The notes under the pieces: model-generated
What the model saw: the letters and a program-made list of their open reading frames with translations, nothing else
What the model was told of the DNA's origin: nothing
The model's database searches: none
DNA from: Reyranella sp.
GTDB lineage: Bacteria > Pseudomonadota > Alphaproteobacteria > Reyranellales > Reyranellaceae
Assembly: GCF_017305915.1 (NCBI RefSeq)
Contig: NZ_JAFKJN010000040.1
Coordinates: 1-57,559, forward strand
Length of the DNA: 57,559 nt
Reading direction: 5' to 3'
Translations under genes and position numbers: made by a program
Shown here: positions 33,297 through 41,817 of the stretch, piece after piece
How positions within the stretch are numbered: position 1 is the first letter of the stretch
Layout: every line of letters starts with the position of its first letter

Positions 33297-34220
33297 ATGA
33301 ACGTTCCTCCCAAGGTCCCGAAGAACCCGCCGCCGCTCCAGCCCGGGATGGACAATCCCTGGTACGACTACGCGCCGTTCCCGGCACGGCCCAAGCTCGC
33401 CTGGCCGAAGAGCACGCGCGTCGCCTTCTGTGTCGTGCTGACGCTCGAATATTACGAGCTGCTGCCGGCCGAGAACGTGGTCAAGGACAGCCGCTTCGTC
33501 GGCGAGTTCGGCAACTACACCCCCGACTACCGCACCTGGACGCAGCGCGAGTACGGCAACCGCACCGGCATCTTCCGCGTGCTCGACGTGCTCGACCGCT
33601 ACCAGATCCGCGCCGGCGTCGCGGTCAATGCCATGGCGGCGGAGCGCTATCCCTTCCTGATCGAGCAGCTCAAGAAGCGGAAGTACGAGTTCATCGCCCA
33701 CGGCGTGTCGGCCAACCGCATGATCTCGTCCAAGATGAGCGAGGAAGAGGAGCGCTCGGAGATCGGCACCGCCATCGCCGAGGTCGAGAAGGTCTCGGGC
33801 GTGCGGCCCAAGGGCTGGCTCGGCCAGGAATACGGCGAGAGCCAGCGCACGCCGCAGCTCCTGGCCGATGCCGGCCTCGACTACGTGCTCGACTGGCCCA
33901 ACGACGACCAGCCCTACCCGATGAAGGTCGGCAAGCCGTTCGTGTCGATGCCCAACCAGCCGGAATGGGACGACGTGCAGCAGCTCTGGCTGCGCCGGAT
34001 CGCCACGCCGCGCTATCCGGACCTGGTGGGCGATGCCTTCGAGCGGCTGCACCAGGAGGGCGGCCAGGTGTTCAACCTGTCGGTCCATCCCTGGCTGATG
34101 GGCATGGCGCATCGCATCAAGTATCTCGACGAGGCGCTGCGCCGGATCGAGCGCTTCGGCAACATCTGGCAGGCGACGCCGGGCGAGATCGCCCAGCACT
34201 ACAGGACGACGATGATGTGA
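33297..34220 (+). CDS. polysaccharide deacetylase-fold protein, PuuE-like, 2
   Basis: The 307-residue paralogue of the preceding gene shares its layout: WPKSTRVAFCVVLTLEYYELLP, YGNRTGIFRVLDVLDRYQIRAGVAV, EFIAHGVSANRM, DWPNDDQPYPM, and VHPWLMGMAHRIKYLDEAL. Like the first, it lacks the NodB Asp-Asp motif in strand one. AAGGAGG sits nine bases before the ATG, overlapping the first gene's end. Two adjacent diverged copies suggest a hetero-oligomer or two related substrates. Dispersed-repeat copy C follows it. Confidence 0.82.
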   Translation: MNVPPKVPKNPPPLQPGMDNPWYDYAPFPARPKLAWPKSTRVAFCVVLTLEYYELLPAENVVKDSRFVGEFGNYTPDYRTWTQREYGNRTGIFRVLDVLDRYQIRAGVAVNAMAAERYPFLIEQLKKRKYEFIAHGVSANRMISSKMSEEEERSEIGTAIAEVEKVSGVRPKGWLGQEYGESQRTPQLLADAGLDYVLDWPNDDQPYPMKVGKPFVSMPNQPEWDDVQQLWLRRIATPRYPDLVGDAFERLHQEGGQVFNLSVHPWLMGMAHRIKYLDEALRRIERFGNIWQATPGEIAQHYRTTMM

Positions 34221-34257
34221 CGACGTACGGTGGCTGTGGATAAGCCGTCACGCGCGC

Positions 34258-34510
34258 GCCTCATTATGGGCAATGGAACGCGAGTCTCGCTCCTGATTCC
34301 CTAGGGAACGCGAGCGGCCATTGCCCATAATAGGTGTTTGGCGCGCCCTCATGCAGAGTCGCCCGCATGATGATGCTGGCCTTGTATGCGATGCGCCGGC
34401 GAAGCAAAACGCGAACCGGGGAATTCGCTCAAAAAAATTTGGGACTCACAGGCCTCCGATGCCGATGCCATCGGCATCCGACCCGTCCCACACTCCCTTT
34501 GGACGGGTGG
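34258..34510. repeat. dispersed non-coding repeat, copy C (inverted, partial)
   Basis: This element is inverted relative to copies A and B. The hairpin arms are ATTATGGGCAATGG (34263-34276) and CCATTGCCCATAAT (34318-34331), a perfect 14-bp stem. The loop sequence is different from A and B and carries two AACGCGAG copies. To its right follow the shared blocks around CATGATGATGC (34368 on) and the ATGCCGATGCCATCGGCAT palindrome (34458-34476). It lacks the half beyond the stem that A and B have. It fills the 358-base gap between convergent genes, in which I see nothing else. Confidence 0.8.
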
Positions 34511-34578
34511 GACGGGGGCGAGTTGGCGCTGTTAGCGCTGGCGCGCTACCCCCTGCCGCCGTCGGTCTTCGGGCGACC

Positions 34579-36162
34579 TCACTTGAGCGTCAGGCTCGAG
34601 GCGTCCATCACGCGGTAGACCGGCGCCTCGATCTCGTCGGCGGCCATCGGGATGACGCCGACGCCGACATAGCTGCCCGGCGAATCGGGCTCGAGCGCGC
34701 CGGCGACGATGCCGGCCGCCGGCTGGTCCATCGGCACGAACAGCGTGCCGGCCGGCACGTCCATCGTCTTCTTCTCGATGGTTACCTGCACCGACTGGTC
34801 GGGATTGATCGCCTCGCGGCGCTTGCGGCTGCCGGTCCATCTGACGCGGTAAGCCTCGACGTCTTGGGCGCTGCCGGCCGCCACCTCGTGCACCTTGACT
34901 TCGTTGAGACCAAGGCGCTCGGCCACGTCGGCCGACGCCCGCACCACGAGATAGCCGGCCGGCCGCGATCGCACGTCGACCGGGCGGATGTCGCGGCTGT
35001 CGATCAGCCGCACCGGCGTCGGCATCGGCGCGCCGCTCTCGGCGTTGATCAGCGGCAGGTCGACCTCGCGCTCGCCCTGGTCGTGGCTGACGATAAGGTC
35101 GGCGCGATCGGATGCGGCGGCAGCGCGTGCCGCGGCGAGCTGGCGCAGCAGGCCGGCGGGATCGGCCGCGCTCACCTCGAGCACCGCCCGGGCCAGCAGG
35201 AAATGCGTCGAGACGCGGCGCTGGTAGCTCTGCAGGCCGATGCCGACGCCGCGCGTCTCGATCAGGTAGGAGACCGCGCCGCGCAGGCCGAAGGTGTTGC
35301 GCGCGATGCCCGGCGCGGTGCCGCCGAGCGACACCCGCCTGTCGGCGGTTGGATCGGTGGTGACATAGTCGAAGCTGGTCAGGCCCTGCTTCTTGATCGC
35401 CGCCTCGAGCGCCGGCCGGTAGAGGTTGCGCGCGATATCGGACAATGCCTTCGGGATCGACGGATTGGTCGCCTCGAGGATCATCACGTCCGAGCCCTGC
35501 AGGCCGTTGAACTTCTCGACCCAGCGCCAGGCGACGCTGAACTCGTGATGGTCGAACACGACATCGGGTGGCAGGACTCTCATTGCCGCGTGCACCGCCC
35601 GCACTTCGGGCTGGCTCAGCAGCAGGTGGTCGCGGTTGCTGTCGGCGCCCGAGGCCAGCACGCGCTTGTCGGCCGCCGCCCCGTCGACATTGGCGCGCGG
35701 CACGATCACGACGGTGATCTTCGAGAGCAAGGTGCCGAGCTCGCCGCGGCCGAGTGCCGCCGCCAGCGCCAGCATCGCCTCGCCGCCCGCCGGCTCGTTG
35801 CCGTGCTGCTGACCGATCAGCCAGATCACCGGCCGGCCGAGCCGGCGGATCGCGGCGGGATCGTCGAGCCCCTCGGCCGTGAGATAGACCACCGGGATGT
35901 CGCGGCCCTGGGTCGAGCGGCCGATGCTGGCGAGGCGCGCGTGCCCGGACTCGCGCGCAAGCGCCGTGAGGAAATCGAGCATCGCTTCCTGGCGGGTGAG
36001 CGACGGCTCGGGCGCGCGGAAAGCGGGGCAGTCGAGCGTCATGCCGGCCACATCGGGATAGTGTGACAGCACGCTCGCCGTCTGGCGATACGGCCCGGGC
36101 TGCGCTTCTGCCCCCGCCGGGAGCAGCAGCAGGGCGAGAAGAAGGAGGAGCCAACGCGCCAT
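34579..36162 (-). CDS. M14-family zinc carboxypeptidase, secreted
   Basis: The product has 527 residues, with a signal peptide MARWLLLLLALLLLPAGAEA. The M14 domain covers about residues 45-330. Zinc ligands are His120 and Glu123 in GQQHGNEPAGGEA with a third His in DHHEFS (205-210). PRANVDGAA and DSNRDH form the substrate-binding region, and ETRGVGIG holds the likely catalytic Glu. A roughly 200-residue C-terminal beta-rich extension of unknown role follows. It would cut C-terminal residues from peptides or act on peptidoglycan peptides in the periplasm. It lies 14 bases downstream of the PhyH gene. Confidence 0.88.
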   Translation of the reverse strand: MARWLLLLLALLLLPAGAEAQPGPYRQTASVLSHYPDVAGMTLDCPAFRAPEPSLTRQEAMLDFLTALARESGHARLASIGRSTQGRDIPVVYLTAEGLDDPAAIRRLGRPVIWLIGQQHGNEPAGGEAMLALAAALGRGELGTLLSKITVVIVPRANVDGAAADKRVLASGADSNRDHLLLSQPEVRAVHAAMRVLPPDVVFDHHEFSVAWRWVEKFNGLQGSDVMILEATNPSIPKALSDIARNLYRPALEAAIKKQGLTSFDYVTTDPTADRRVSLGGTAPGIARNTFGLRGAVSYLIETRGVGIGLQSYQRRVSTHFLLARAVLEVSAADPAGLLRQLAAARAAAASDRADLIVSHDQGEREVDLPLINAESGAPMPTPVRLIDSRDIRPVDVRSRPAGYLVVRASADVAERLGLNEVKVHEVAAGSAQDVEAYRVRWTGSRKRREAINPDQSVQVTIEKKTMDVPAGTLFVPMDQPAAGIVAGALEPDSPGSYVGVGVIPMAADEIEAPVYRVMDASSLTLK

Positions 36163-36176
36163 TATTATTATCGGCT

Positions 36177-37007
36177 TTACTCGGCGGCGGTCTTGAAGCC
36201 CTGGTCCTGGCGCAGGCGGAACAGCCTTACCGCGTCGGCATGCGCGGCCTGCGCGTCGGCGGACATCGGCACCTTGAGCCGCGTCTCGGGCACGAAATGG
36301 CCATAGCGGTCCCGGCCGCGCACCAGCAGCGCGCTGGGCTTCACCGGCCCCAGCGGCTTCACGTGCGCGGGGATGAAGCTGATGCCCAGCCCCATGCGGC
36401 GGTCGTCGTTGCCGTTGCCCGGCGAGCAATGGACCAGCGCGGTGTGGTGCAAGGACAGCTCGCCGGCGCGAAGCGGCATCGACACGCCGGTCTCCTGATC
36501 GAAGCGGTCGCTGATGCCCTGGCCGCGCTTGATCATGTTGTCGGGCGAGGGTTTGTCGTCGTGCTCGATCATCGGCAGGCGATGCGTGCCCGGGACCACC
36601 CGCATGCAGCCTGCTTTCTCCGACGCCTCGGAGAGCGCCACCCAGGCGGTGACATGCTCCAGCGGATCGAGGAAGAAGTAGGCGCCGTCCTGGTGCCAGC
36701 GCACATGCGCGGGCGTGTGCGCCTCCTTGATCCACATGGTCGAGTGATAGACGAGGATGTCGGGCCCGATCGCGTCCTCGACCGCATCGAGCACTTTCGG
36801 ATGGTGAACCAGCGCGTCGGCCCAGCCATAGAGCAGGTACGACTTGCTCTTCTCCGGGAAGTCGAGCGGATGGCCCTGCTTGGCCTCCCACGCTTCGAGG
36901 TCGGCGCGCATCCAGCGGACCTCGTCCGCCGACAGCGCCGGCACGGGAAATGCGTAGCCTTCGTTCGCGTACTGGTCGGCCTGAGCCTGCGTCAGAATCT
37001 TCGGCAT
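36177..37007 (-). CDS. phytanoyl-CoA dioxygenase (PhyH) family protein
   Basis: The 276-residue cytosolic protein is a non-haem Fe(II)/2-oxoglutarate oxygenase. Iron ligands are His105 and Asp107 in WHQDGAYF, and the distal His193 in LVHCSPGNGNDDRRMGLGI. A downstream arginine (203 or 204) is positioned to bind 2-oxoglutarate. The substrate is unknown, since the family hydroxylates many small molecules. It is divergent from the liv operon across 59 bases and probably co-transcribed with the M14 peptidase gene. Confidence 0.9.
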   Translation of the reverse strand: MPKILTQAQADQYANEGYAFPVPALSADEVRWMRADLEAWEAKQGHPLDFPEKSKSYLLYGWADALVHHPKVLDAVEDAIGPDILVYHSTMWIKEAHTPAHVRWHQDGAYFFLDPLEHVTAWVALSEASEKAGCMRVVPGTHRLPMIEHDDKPSPDNMIKRGQGISDRFDQETGVSMPLRAGELSLHHTALVHCSPGNGNDDRRMGLGISFIPAHVKPLGPVKPSALLVRGRDRYGHFVPETRLKVPMSADAQAAHADAVRLFRLRQDQGFKTAAE

Positions 37008-37066
37008 GGGTTGTTCCTTTGCGGGCGCTATCGTAGCGTCGCGCGCGCTGATCAGGGAGGCAGAGA

Positions 37067-38293
37067 ATGGCCAAGAAGCAGAAAATGCCGGTTTCGCGAC
37101 GCGGGTTCATGGCGGGCTCGACCGCGCTTGCCGGAACCATGGGCTTCCCGCTGATCGGCGGGGCGCAGCCGGCGGGTGTCAAGGTGGGCATCATCCATCC
37201 GGTGACCGGCTTCGTGGCCTTTGCCGGCTCCCAGGGCCGCTTCGGCGCCACCATGGCGGTCGAGGACATCAACAAGGCGGGCGGCATCAAGGCGATGGGC
37301 GGCGCCAAGCTCGATCCGCTGTTCGGCGACAGCCAGTCCAAGGTCGAGGTCGGCGTGGCCGAGGTCGAGAAGATGAACGAGGCCGGCGTCGCGGCCTATA
37401 TCGGCTGCTACCAGAGCCCGGTCGGCATCGCCGCCAGCCAGGCCGCCGCCAAGTACAACACGCCGTTCCTGATCGATGTCGGCGCCTCCGACCTGATCGT
37501 GAGCCGCGGCCTCAAGAACGTGTTCCGCATCAAGCCGGGCTTCGGCGTCTGCGTCGACCAAGGCATCGAGGCGCTCGGCGCGATGAACAAGGCGGCCGGC
37601 GGCGTCGCCAAGACCGCGGTGATCGTGCACGAGTCGGGCGAGTTCGGCACCGGCACCGCCAAGCTGCTGGCCGGCAAGCTGCCCGGGATCGGCATCGCCG
37701 CCAAGGAGCTGATCGGGCACGACAACCCGACACGCAACTTCGACAACATCGCGCTGCGCATCCGCTCGAGCGCGCCCGACATCGTCATGATGTCGAATTA
37801 CCAGAACGAATACGTGCTGCTGGCGCGCACGCTCCATCAGCAGAAGGTCAATCTTGCCGGCATGTTCTCGGTGCTGGGCGGGGGCTTCAACTACAAGTTC
37901 GCCAAGGAGCAGCCCGAGGTGTCGCAGTACATGATGGACACCAACCATTGGTACAATCCGAAGTCCGAGAAGGCGCAGGCGCTGAAGAAGCGCGTCGAGG
38001 CCGCGGGCAAGGAGTTCACCTTCGAGGTCTATCTCGCCTACACCGTGGTCGGCCTGCTGGCCGATGCGCTGGAGCATGCCGGCTCGGCCGACAAGGAGAA
38101 GCTCACGGCGGCGCTGGCGAGCTCGACCTTCAAGGCCGAGCTGATGCCCTACGGACCGACCAAGTTCGTCAACGGCCAGAACGAAGGCGCGAAGGCCGCC
38201 GTGCTGCAGGCCGACAAGGGCGACATCAAGGTGATCGCCCCGGCGGAGTTCGCCGAGATGAAGCCGGTCTTCCCCAAGCCGAAGCTCGGCTGA
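37067..38293 (+). CDS. livK: branched-chain amino-acid-type ABC transporter substrate-binding protein
   Basis: The 408-residue periplasmic protein carries a Tat signal (RRGF at 10-13, then MAGSTALAG). The Leu/Ile/Val-binding fold follows: VGIIHPVTGFVAFAGSQGRFGATMAVEDINKAGGI, YIGCYQSPVGIAASQAAAKYNTPF and VIVHESGEFGTGTAKLLAG. GGGAGGCAG precedes the ATG. Such proteins bind amino acids, amides, urea or aromatic acids, so the ligand is open. It heads the liv transporter, separated from livH by a hairpin-rich 152-base gap. Confidence 0.9.
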   Translation: MAKKQKMPVSRRGFMAGSTALAGTMGFPLIGGAQPAGVKVGIIHPVTGFVAFAGSQGRFGATMAVEDINKAGGIKAMGGAKLDPLFGDSQSKVEVGVAEVEKMNEAGVAAYIGCYQSPVGIAASQAAAKYNTPFLIDVGASDLIVSRGLKNVFRIKPGFGVCVDQGIEALGAMNKAAGGVAKTAVIVHESGEFGTGTAKLLAGKLPGIGIAAKELIGHDNPTRNFDNIALRIRSSAPDIVMMSNYQNEYVLLARTLHQQKVNLAGMFSVLGGGFNYKFAKEQPEVSQYMMDTNHWYNPKSEKAQALKKRVEAAGKEFTFEVYLAYTVVGLLADALEHAGSADKEKLTAALASSTFKAELMPYGPTKFVNGQNEGAKAAVLQADKGDIKVIAPAEFAEMKPVFPKPKLG

Positions 38294-38310
38294 CCGTGAC
38301 GAGACCCGCC

Positions 38311-38436
38311 CGTCGTCCCGAGCGGAGCGAAGCGAAGTCGAGGGACCTCTTCTTGGAGTCTCAACCTCAGAACAGGTCCCTCCACCCCGCGCTGCGCGCT
38401 AAAGCGCGGATTTCATCCGCGCGAGTCGGGACGACG
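38311..38436. repeat. REP-like inverted repeat inside the liv operon
   Basis: The outer arms CGTCGTCCCGA (38311-38321) and TCGGGACGACG (38426-38436) are perfect reverse complements. Inside are a second pair, GAGGGACCT (38340-38348) and AGGTCCCTC (38374-38382), and a third GC-rich stem (GCGCGGAT/ATCCGCGC, 38404-38423). A nested hairpin between a binding protein and its permease can limit downstream transcription or stabilise upstream mRNA. Confidence 0.8.
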
Positions 38437-38445
38437 TAGGGAGTC

Positions 38446-39318
38446 ATGCTCGATCCGCAGATCATCCTCGCCGGCGTGCTGAACGGCCTGCTGGCCGGCG
38501 GCATCTATGTGCTGGTCGCCGTCGGCCTGACGCTGATCTACGGCGTCCTGCACATCATCAATTTCGCCCATGGCAGCCTGCTGATGCTCGCCATGTACGC
38601 GGTGTTCTTCCTGTGGAAGCTCTCGGGCGTCGATCCCTACGTGGCGCTGCCGATCGTGACGGCGGGCGCCTTCGCAATCGGCTTCGTGCTCTATCGCGGC
38701 GTGATCGGCCGCTGGAGCCACGGCAAGGACGAGAACATCCTGCTGATCACATTAGGCGTCTCGATCATCGCCGATAACGGCGCGCTGCTGTTCTTCGGCG
38801 GCGACACCGAGACGATCGACGTGCCCTATGCCGGCAAGATCATCGAGCTGGGGGCGGCCTTCCTGCCGCTGCCCAAGGTGATCTCCTGCGCCGCCGCGAT
38901 CGCGATCTGCCTGGGGCTCGGCCTGTTCATGGCCAGGAGCGACACCGGCAAGGCGATCCGCGCGGTTGCCAAGGAGCGCCAGGGCGCGCGCCTGGTCGGC
39001 ATCGATGTCGAGCACATCTTCGCCGTGTCCTACGGCATCGGCATCGCCTGCCTCGGTGCCGCGGCGTGCCTGCTGATGCCGACCTTCTACGTGACGCCGC
39101 AGTCGGGCTATGCCTTCGTGCTCGTCGCCTTCACCACCGTCGTGCTGGGCGGCATGGGCAGCTTTGTCGGTGCGGCGGTCGGCGGCTTCCTGATCGGCAT
39201 CACCGAATCGATCGGCGGCCTGTTGCTCGGCGAGCAGCTCGGCCAGATCGGCATCTCGCTGATCTTCATCCTGATCCTGCTGCTGAGGCCGACCGGCCTG
39301 TTCGGAGCCCGCGCATGA
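38446..39318 (+). CDS. livH: branched-chain amino-acid ABC transporter permease LivH
   Basis: The 290-residue inner-membrane permease has about eight helices. It opens with LNGLLAGGIYVLVAVGLTLIYGVLHIINFAHGSLLML, the LivH signature. The ATPase-contact segment is AVAKERQGARLVGIDVEHIFAVSYGIG, and GGMGSFVGAAVGGFLIG lies near the end. ATG 38446 follows GTAGGGAG. Its stop overlaps livM by ATGA. With LivM it forms the transmembrane channel. Confidence 0.95.
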   Translation: MLDPQIILAGVLNGLLAGGIYVLVAVGLTLIYGVLHIINFAHGSLLMLAMYAVFFLWKLSGVDPYVALPIVTAGAFAIGFVLYRGVIGRWSHGKDENILLITLGVSIIADNGALLFFGGDTETIDVPYAGKIIELGAAFLPLPKVISCAAAIAICLGLGLFMARSDTGKAIRAVAKERQGARLVGIDVEHIFAVSYGIGIACLGAAACLLMPTFYVTPQSGYAFVLVAFTTVVLGGMGSFVGAAVGGFLIGITESIGGLLLGEQLGQIGISLIFILILLLRPTGLFGARA

Positions 39319-40265
39319 GGAACGCCGCGCTGGCCGCGGCCTTGCTTGCCGCGCTGGTCTACCCGCTGCTGGTGCCGAACTACCTGATCACGGTCGGCAT
39401 GCTGATGTTCTTCACCGCCTTCATCGGCCAGTCGTGGAACGTCTCCGGCGGCTTCGCCGGCCAGACCTCGTTCGGCCATGCGGTGTTCTTCGGCGTCGGC
39501 GCCTACACCTCGACCATCCTGCATGTCAGCTACGGCTGGAACCCGTGGCTCGCCTGGCCGGTGGCGACGGCGATGGGCGGGCTGGTCGGCGCCGGCATCG
39601 CCTTCCTGTCGTTCCGAGCGGGCCTGCGCGGCTCCTACTTCGCGCTGATCACGCTCGCCTTCGCCGAGGTCTTCCGCATCGTCGCCAACTCGGCCGGCTT
39701 CACGCGCGGCGGGCTCGGCATGCTGATCAAGGCCGATTCGCGGTTCGAGAACTTCCAGTTCGCGACACCGATCGCGCCCTACTATCTCGCCCTCGCGCTC
39801 TGCCTGGTGTCGCTGGCGATCGCCTGGTGGCTGACCCGCAGCCGCTTCGGCGCCCGCCTGGTGGCGATCCGCGAAAACGAGGACGCGGCGCGCGCATTAG
39901 GCATCGACGTCTTTGCCGAGAAGGTGAAGGTGCTGACGCTCTCCGGCGCGATGTGCGCGGCGGGCGGCACCTTCTATGCCCAGAAGTACCTCTACATCGA
40001 TCCGTCGATCGCCTTCGGCATCGACAAGTCGGTCGAGATGCTGCTGGTCACCATGGTCGGCGGCGCCGGCACCATCTTCGGCCCGCTGATCGGCTCGATC
40101 GCGCTCACCACCATCAACGAGCTGACGCGCAATGCCGCGAGCGTCTTCCCAGCGCTGAAGAACGTGCAGCCGCTCAGCCTGGTCGTCTACGGCGCCATGC
40201 TGATCCTGATCGTGGCCCGCCTGCCCGACGGCTTCGCCAGCCTGCTGAAGCGCCGCCATGCTTGA
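39315..40265 (+). CDS. livM: branched-chain amino-acid ABC transporter permease LivM
   Basis: The 316-residue partner of LivH begins at an ATGA overlap. Landmarks are SGGFAGQTSFGHAVFFGVGAYTS, RGSYFALITLAFAEVFRI, the coupling helix AIRENEDAARALGIDVFAEKVKVLTLSGAMCAAGGTFYA, and GGAGTIFGPLIGSIAL. About ten membrane helices are visible. Its 3' end overlaps livG by eight bases. Confidence 0.95.
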   Translation: MRNAALAAALLAALVYPLLVPNYLITVGMLMFFTAFIGQSWNVSGGFAGQTSFGHAVFFGVGAYTSTILHVSYGWNPWLAWPVATAMGGLVGAGIAFLSFRAGLRGSYFALITLAFAEVFRIVANSAGFTRGGLGMLIKADSRFENFQFATPIAPYYLALALCLVSLAIAWWLTRSRFGARLVAIRENEDAARALGIDVFAEKVKVLTLSGAMCAAGGTFYAQKYLYIDPSIAFGIDKSVEMLLVTMVGGAGTIFGPLIGSIALTTINELTRNAASVFPALKNVQPLSLVVYGAMLILIVARLPDGFASLLKRRHA

Positions 40266-40986
40266 GGTCCGCGAACTCTCCAAGGCGTTCGGCGGCCTGA
40301 AGGCGGTCGACAAGGCCTCGCTCGACGTGGCGGAGGGCGAGATCGTCGGCCTGATCGGGCCCAACGGCGCGGGCAAGACCACGCTGTTCGCCGCGATCGC
40401 CGGCTTCCACACGCCCGATTCGGGTCGCATCGCCTTCGCCGGCCACGACATCACCGGGCTGGCGCCGCACCAGGTCTGCGCCGCCGGCATGGTGCGCACC
40501 TTCCAGATCACGCAGCCCTTCGCGCGCATCAGCGTGCGCGAGAACATCATGGTCGGCGCCTATTTCCGCACCGCCGACCGCCGCGAGGCGATGCACCTCG
40601 CCGAGGCGGTCGCGGCGCGGGTCGGCATGACCAGCCAGCTCGACCGCCAGGGCTCCGATTTGACCGTCGCCGGCCGCAAGCGGCTCGAGCTTGCCCGAGC
40701 GCTGGCGACGCGGCCGCGCCTGCTGCTGCTCGACGAGGTGATGGCCGGCCTCAACCCGACGGAGATCGCCGAGATCGTCGAGGTGATCCGCGAGATCCGC
40801 ACCGCCGGCGTCACCATCCTGCTGATCGAGCACGTGATGCAGGCCGTCACCTCGCTTGCCGAGCGCGTCTATGTGCTGAACCAGGGCCGCATGATCGCCG
40901 AAGGCACGCCGGCCGCGATCGCCGAGAATCCCGAGGTCGTCGAAGCCTATCTCGGCCATGGCGCCGCCAAGGTGCTGCGTGCTTGA
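40258..40986 (+). CDS. livG: branched-chain amino-acid ABC transporter ATP-binding protein LivG
   Basis: The 242-residue ATPase starts MLEVRELSKAFGGLKAVDKASLDV. It has Walker A GPNGAGKTT, the LivG-type stretch GMVRTFQITQPFARISVRENIMVG and the Walker B LLLLDEVMAGLNP with H-loop IEHVM. The signature LTVAGRKRLELARAL replaces LSGGQQ, as is common in LivG proteins of this group. The start overlaps livM and the end overlaps livF. Confidence 0.95.
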   Translation: MLEVRELSKAFGGLKAVDKASLDVAEGEIVGLIGPNGAGKTTLFAAIAGFHTPDSGRIAFAGHDITGLAPHQVCAAGMVRTFQITQPFARISVRENIMVGAYFRTADRREAMHLAEAVAARVGMTSQLDRQGSDLTVAGRKRLELARALATRPRLLLLDEVMAGLNPTEIAEIVEVIREIRTAGVTILLIEHVMQAVTSLAERVYVLNQGRMIAEGTPAAIAENPEVVEAYLGHGAAKVLRA

Positions 40987-41680
40987 GGTAAAGGGCCTGC
41001 GCGCGGGCTACGGCGCGATCGAGATCCTGCGCGGCGTCGATCTCGCGGTCGGCACGGGCGAGATCGTGGCCCTGCTGGGCAGCAACGGCGCCGGCAAGTC
41101 GACCCTCAACAACAACGTCTGCGGCCTCTACCGCCCGTTCGGCGGCACGGTGCGGTTCGGGGGCAGCGACATCACCGGCGCGCGGTCGACCCGCATCGTC
41201 GAGGCCGGACTGGTGCAGGTGCCGGAAGGCCGCCGCATCTTCCCCACCCTGTCGGTGCGCGACAACCTCGAGCTCGGCAGCTATCGCCGCGGCCGCAGCG
41301 GCCGGCAGAAGAACCTCGCCCACGTGGTCGAGATCTTCCCGCGCCTCAAGGAGCGCTGGACGCAGCCCGCCGGCACGCTCTCCGGCGGCGAGCAGCAGAT
41401 GCTGGCGATCGGCCGCGGCCTGATGGGCGAACCCAAGCTCCTGATCCTCGACGAGCCGTCGCTCGGCCTCTCGCCGCTGCTGGTCGAGGAGATGTTCGCG
41501 CTGATCGGCCGGCTCAATGCCGGGGGGCTGTCGATCCTGCTGGTCGAGCAGAACGTCGTGCAGTCGCTGGCGATCGCCCATCGCGCCTATGTGCTCGAGG
41601 GCGGGGTCGTCGCCCTGTCCGGCCCGGCGCGCGAGCTCGCCGAGCATCCCGGCCTGCGCAAGAGCTACCTCGGCCACTAA
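40979..41680 (+). CDS. livF: branched-chain amino-acid ABC transporter ATP-binding protein LivF
   Basis: The 233-residue ATPase is read from GTG 40979 (VLEVKGLRAGYGAIEILRGVDL), eight bases inside livG. A longer ATG start would add MAPPRCC. It has Walker A GSNGAGKST, VPEGRRIFPTLSVRDNLELG, signature LSGGEQQMLAIGRGLM, Walker B LLILDEPSLGLSP and LVEQN. It pairs with LivG to power the transporter and closes the operon. A palindromic repeat follows directly. Confidence 0.95.
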   Translation: MLEVKGLRAGYGAIEILRGVDLAVGTGEIVALLGSNGAGKSTLNNNVCGLYRPFGGTVRFGGSDITGARSTRIVEAGLVQVPEGRRIFPTLSVRDNLELGSYRRGRSGRQKNLAHVVEIFPRLKERWTQPAGTLSGGEQQMLAIGRGLMGEPKLLILDEPSLGLSPLLVEEMFALIGRLNAGGLSILLVEQNVVQSLAIAHRAYVLEGGVVALSGPARELAEHPGLRKSYLGH

Positions 41681-41683
41681 ATT

Positions 41684-41812
41684 CCTCCCCATTCATATGG
41701 GGAGGTGTCAGCGTCTTACGCTGACGGAGGGGTCATGAGCCGCAGCGCCGTTGTCGCCCAAGACCCCTCCGCCACGCTATGAGCGGGGCACCTCCCCATC
41801 TGAATGGGGAGG
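41684..41812. repeat. CCTCCCC palindromic repeat, copy 1
   Basis: The outer arms CCTCCCCATTC (41684-41694) and GAATGGGGAGG (41802-41812) and the inner arms GGAGGGGTC (41726-41734) and GACCCCTCC (41762-41770) are perfect complements. Related copies lie at 45090-45217 and 57335-57416. This one separates the convergent livF and flavoprotein genes and could serve as a bidirectional terminator. Confidence 0.8.
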
Positions 41813-41817
41813 ATTGT

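Noticed and set aside
34221..34578. Possible small RNA or tRNA gene in the gap after the deacetylase-like genes
   Set aside because: No cloverleaf or anticodon stem is present; the sequence is explained by repeat copy C.
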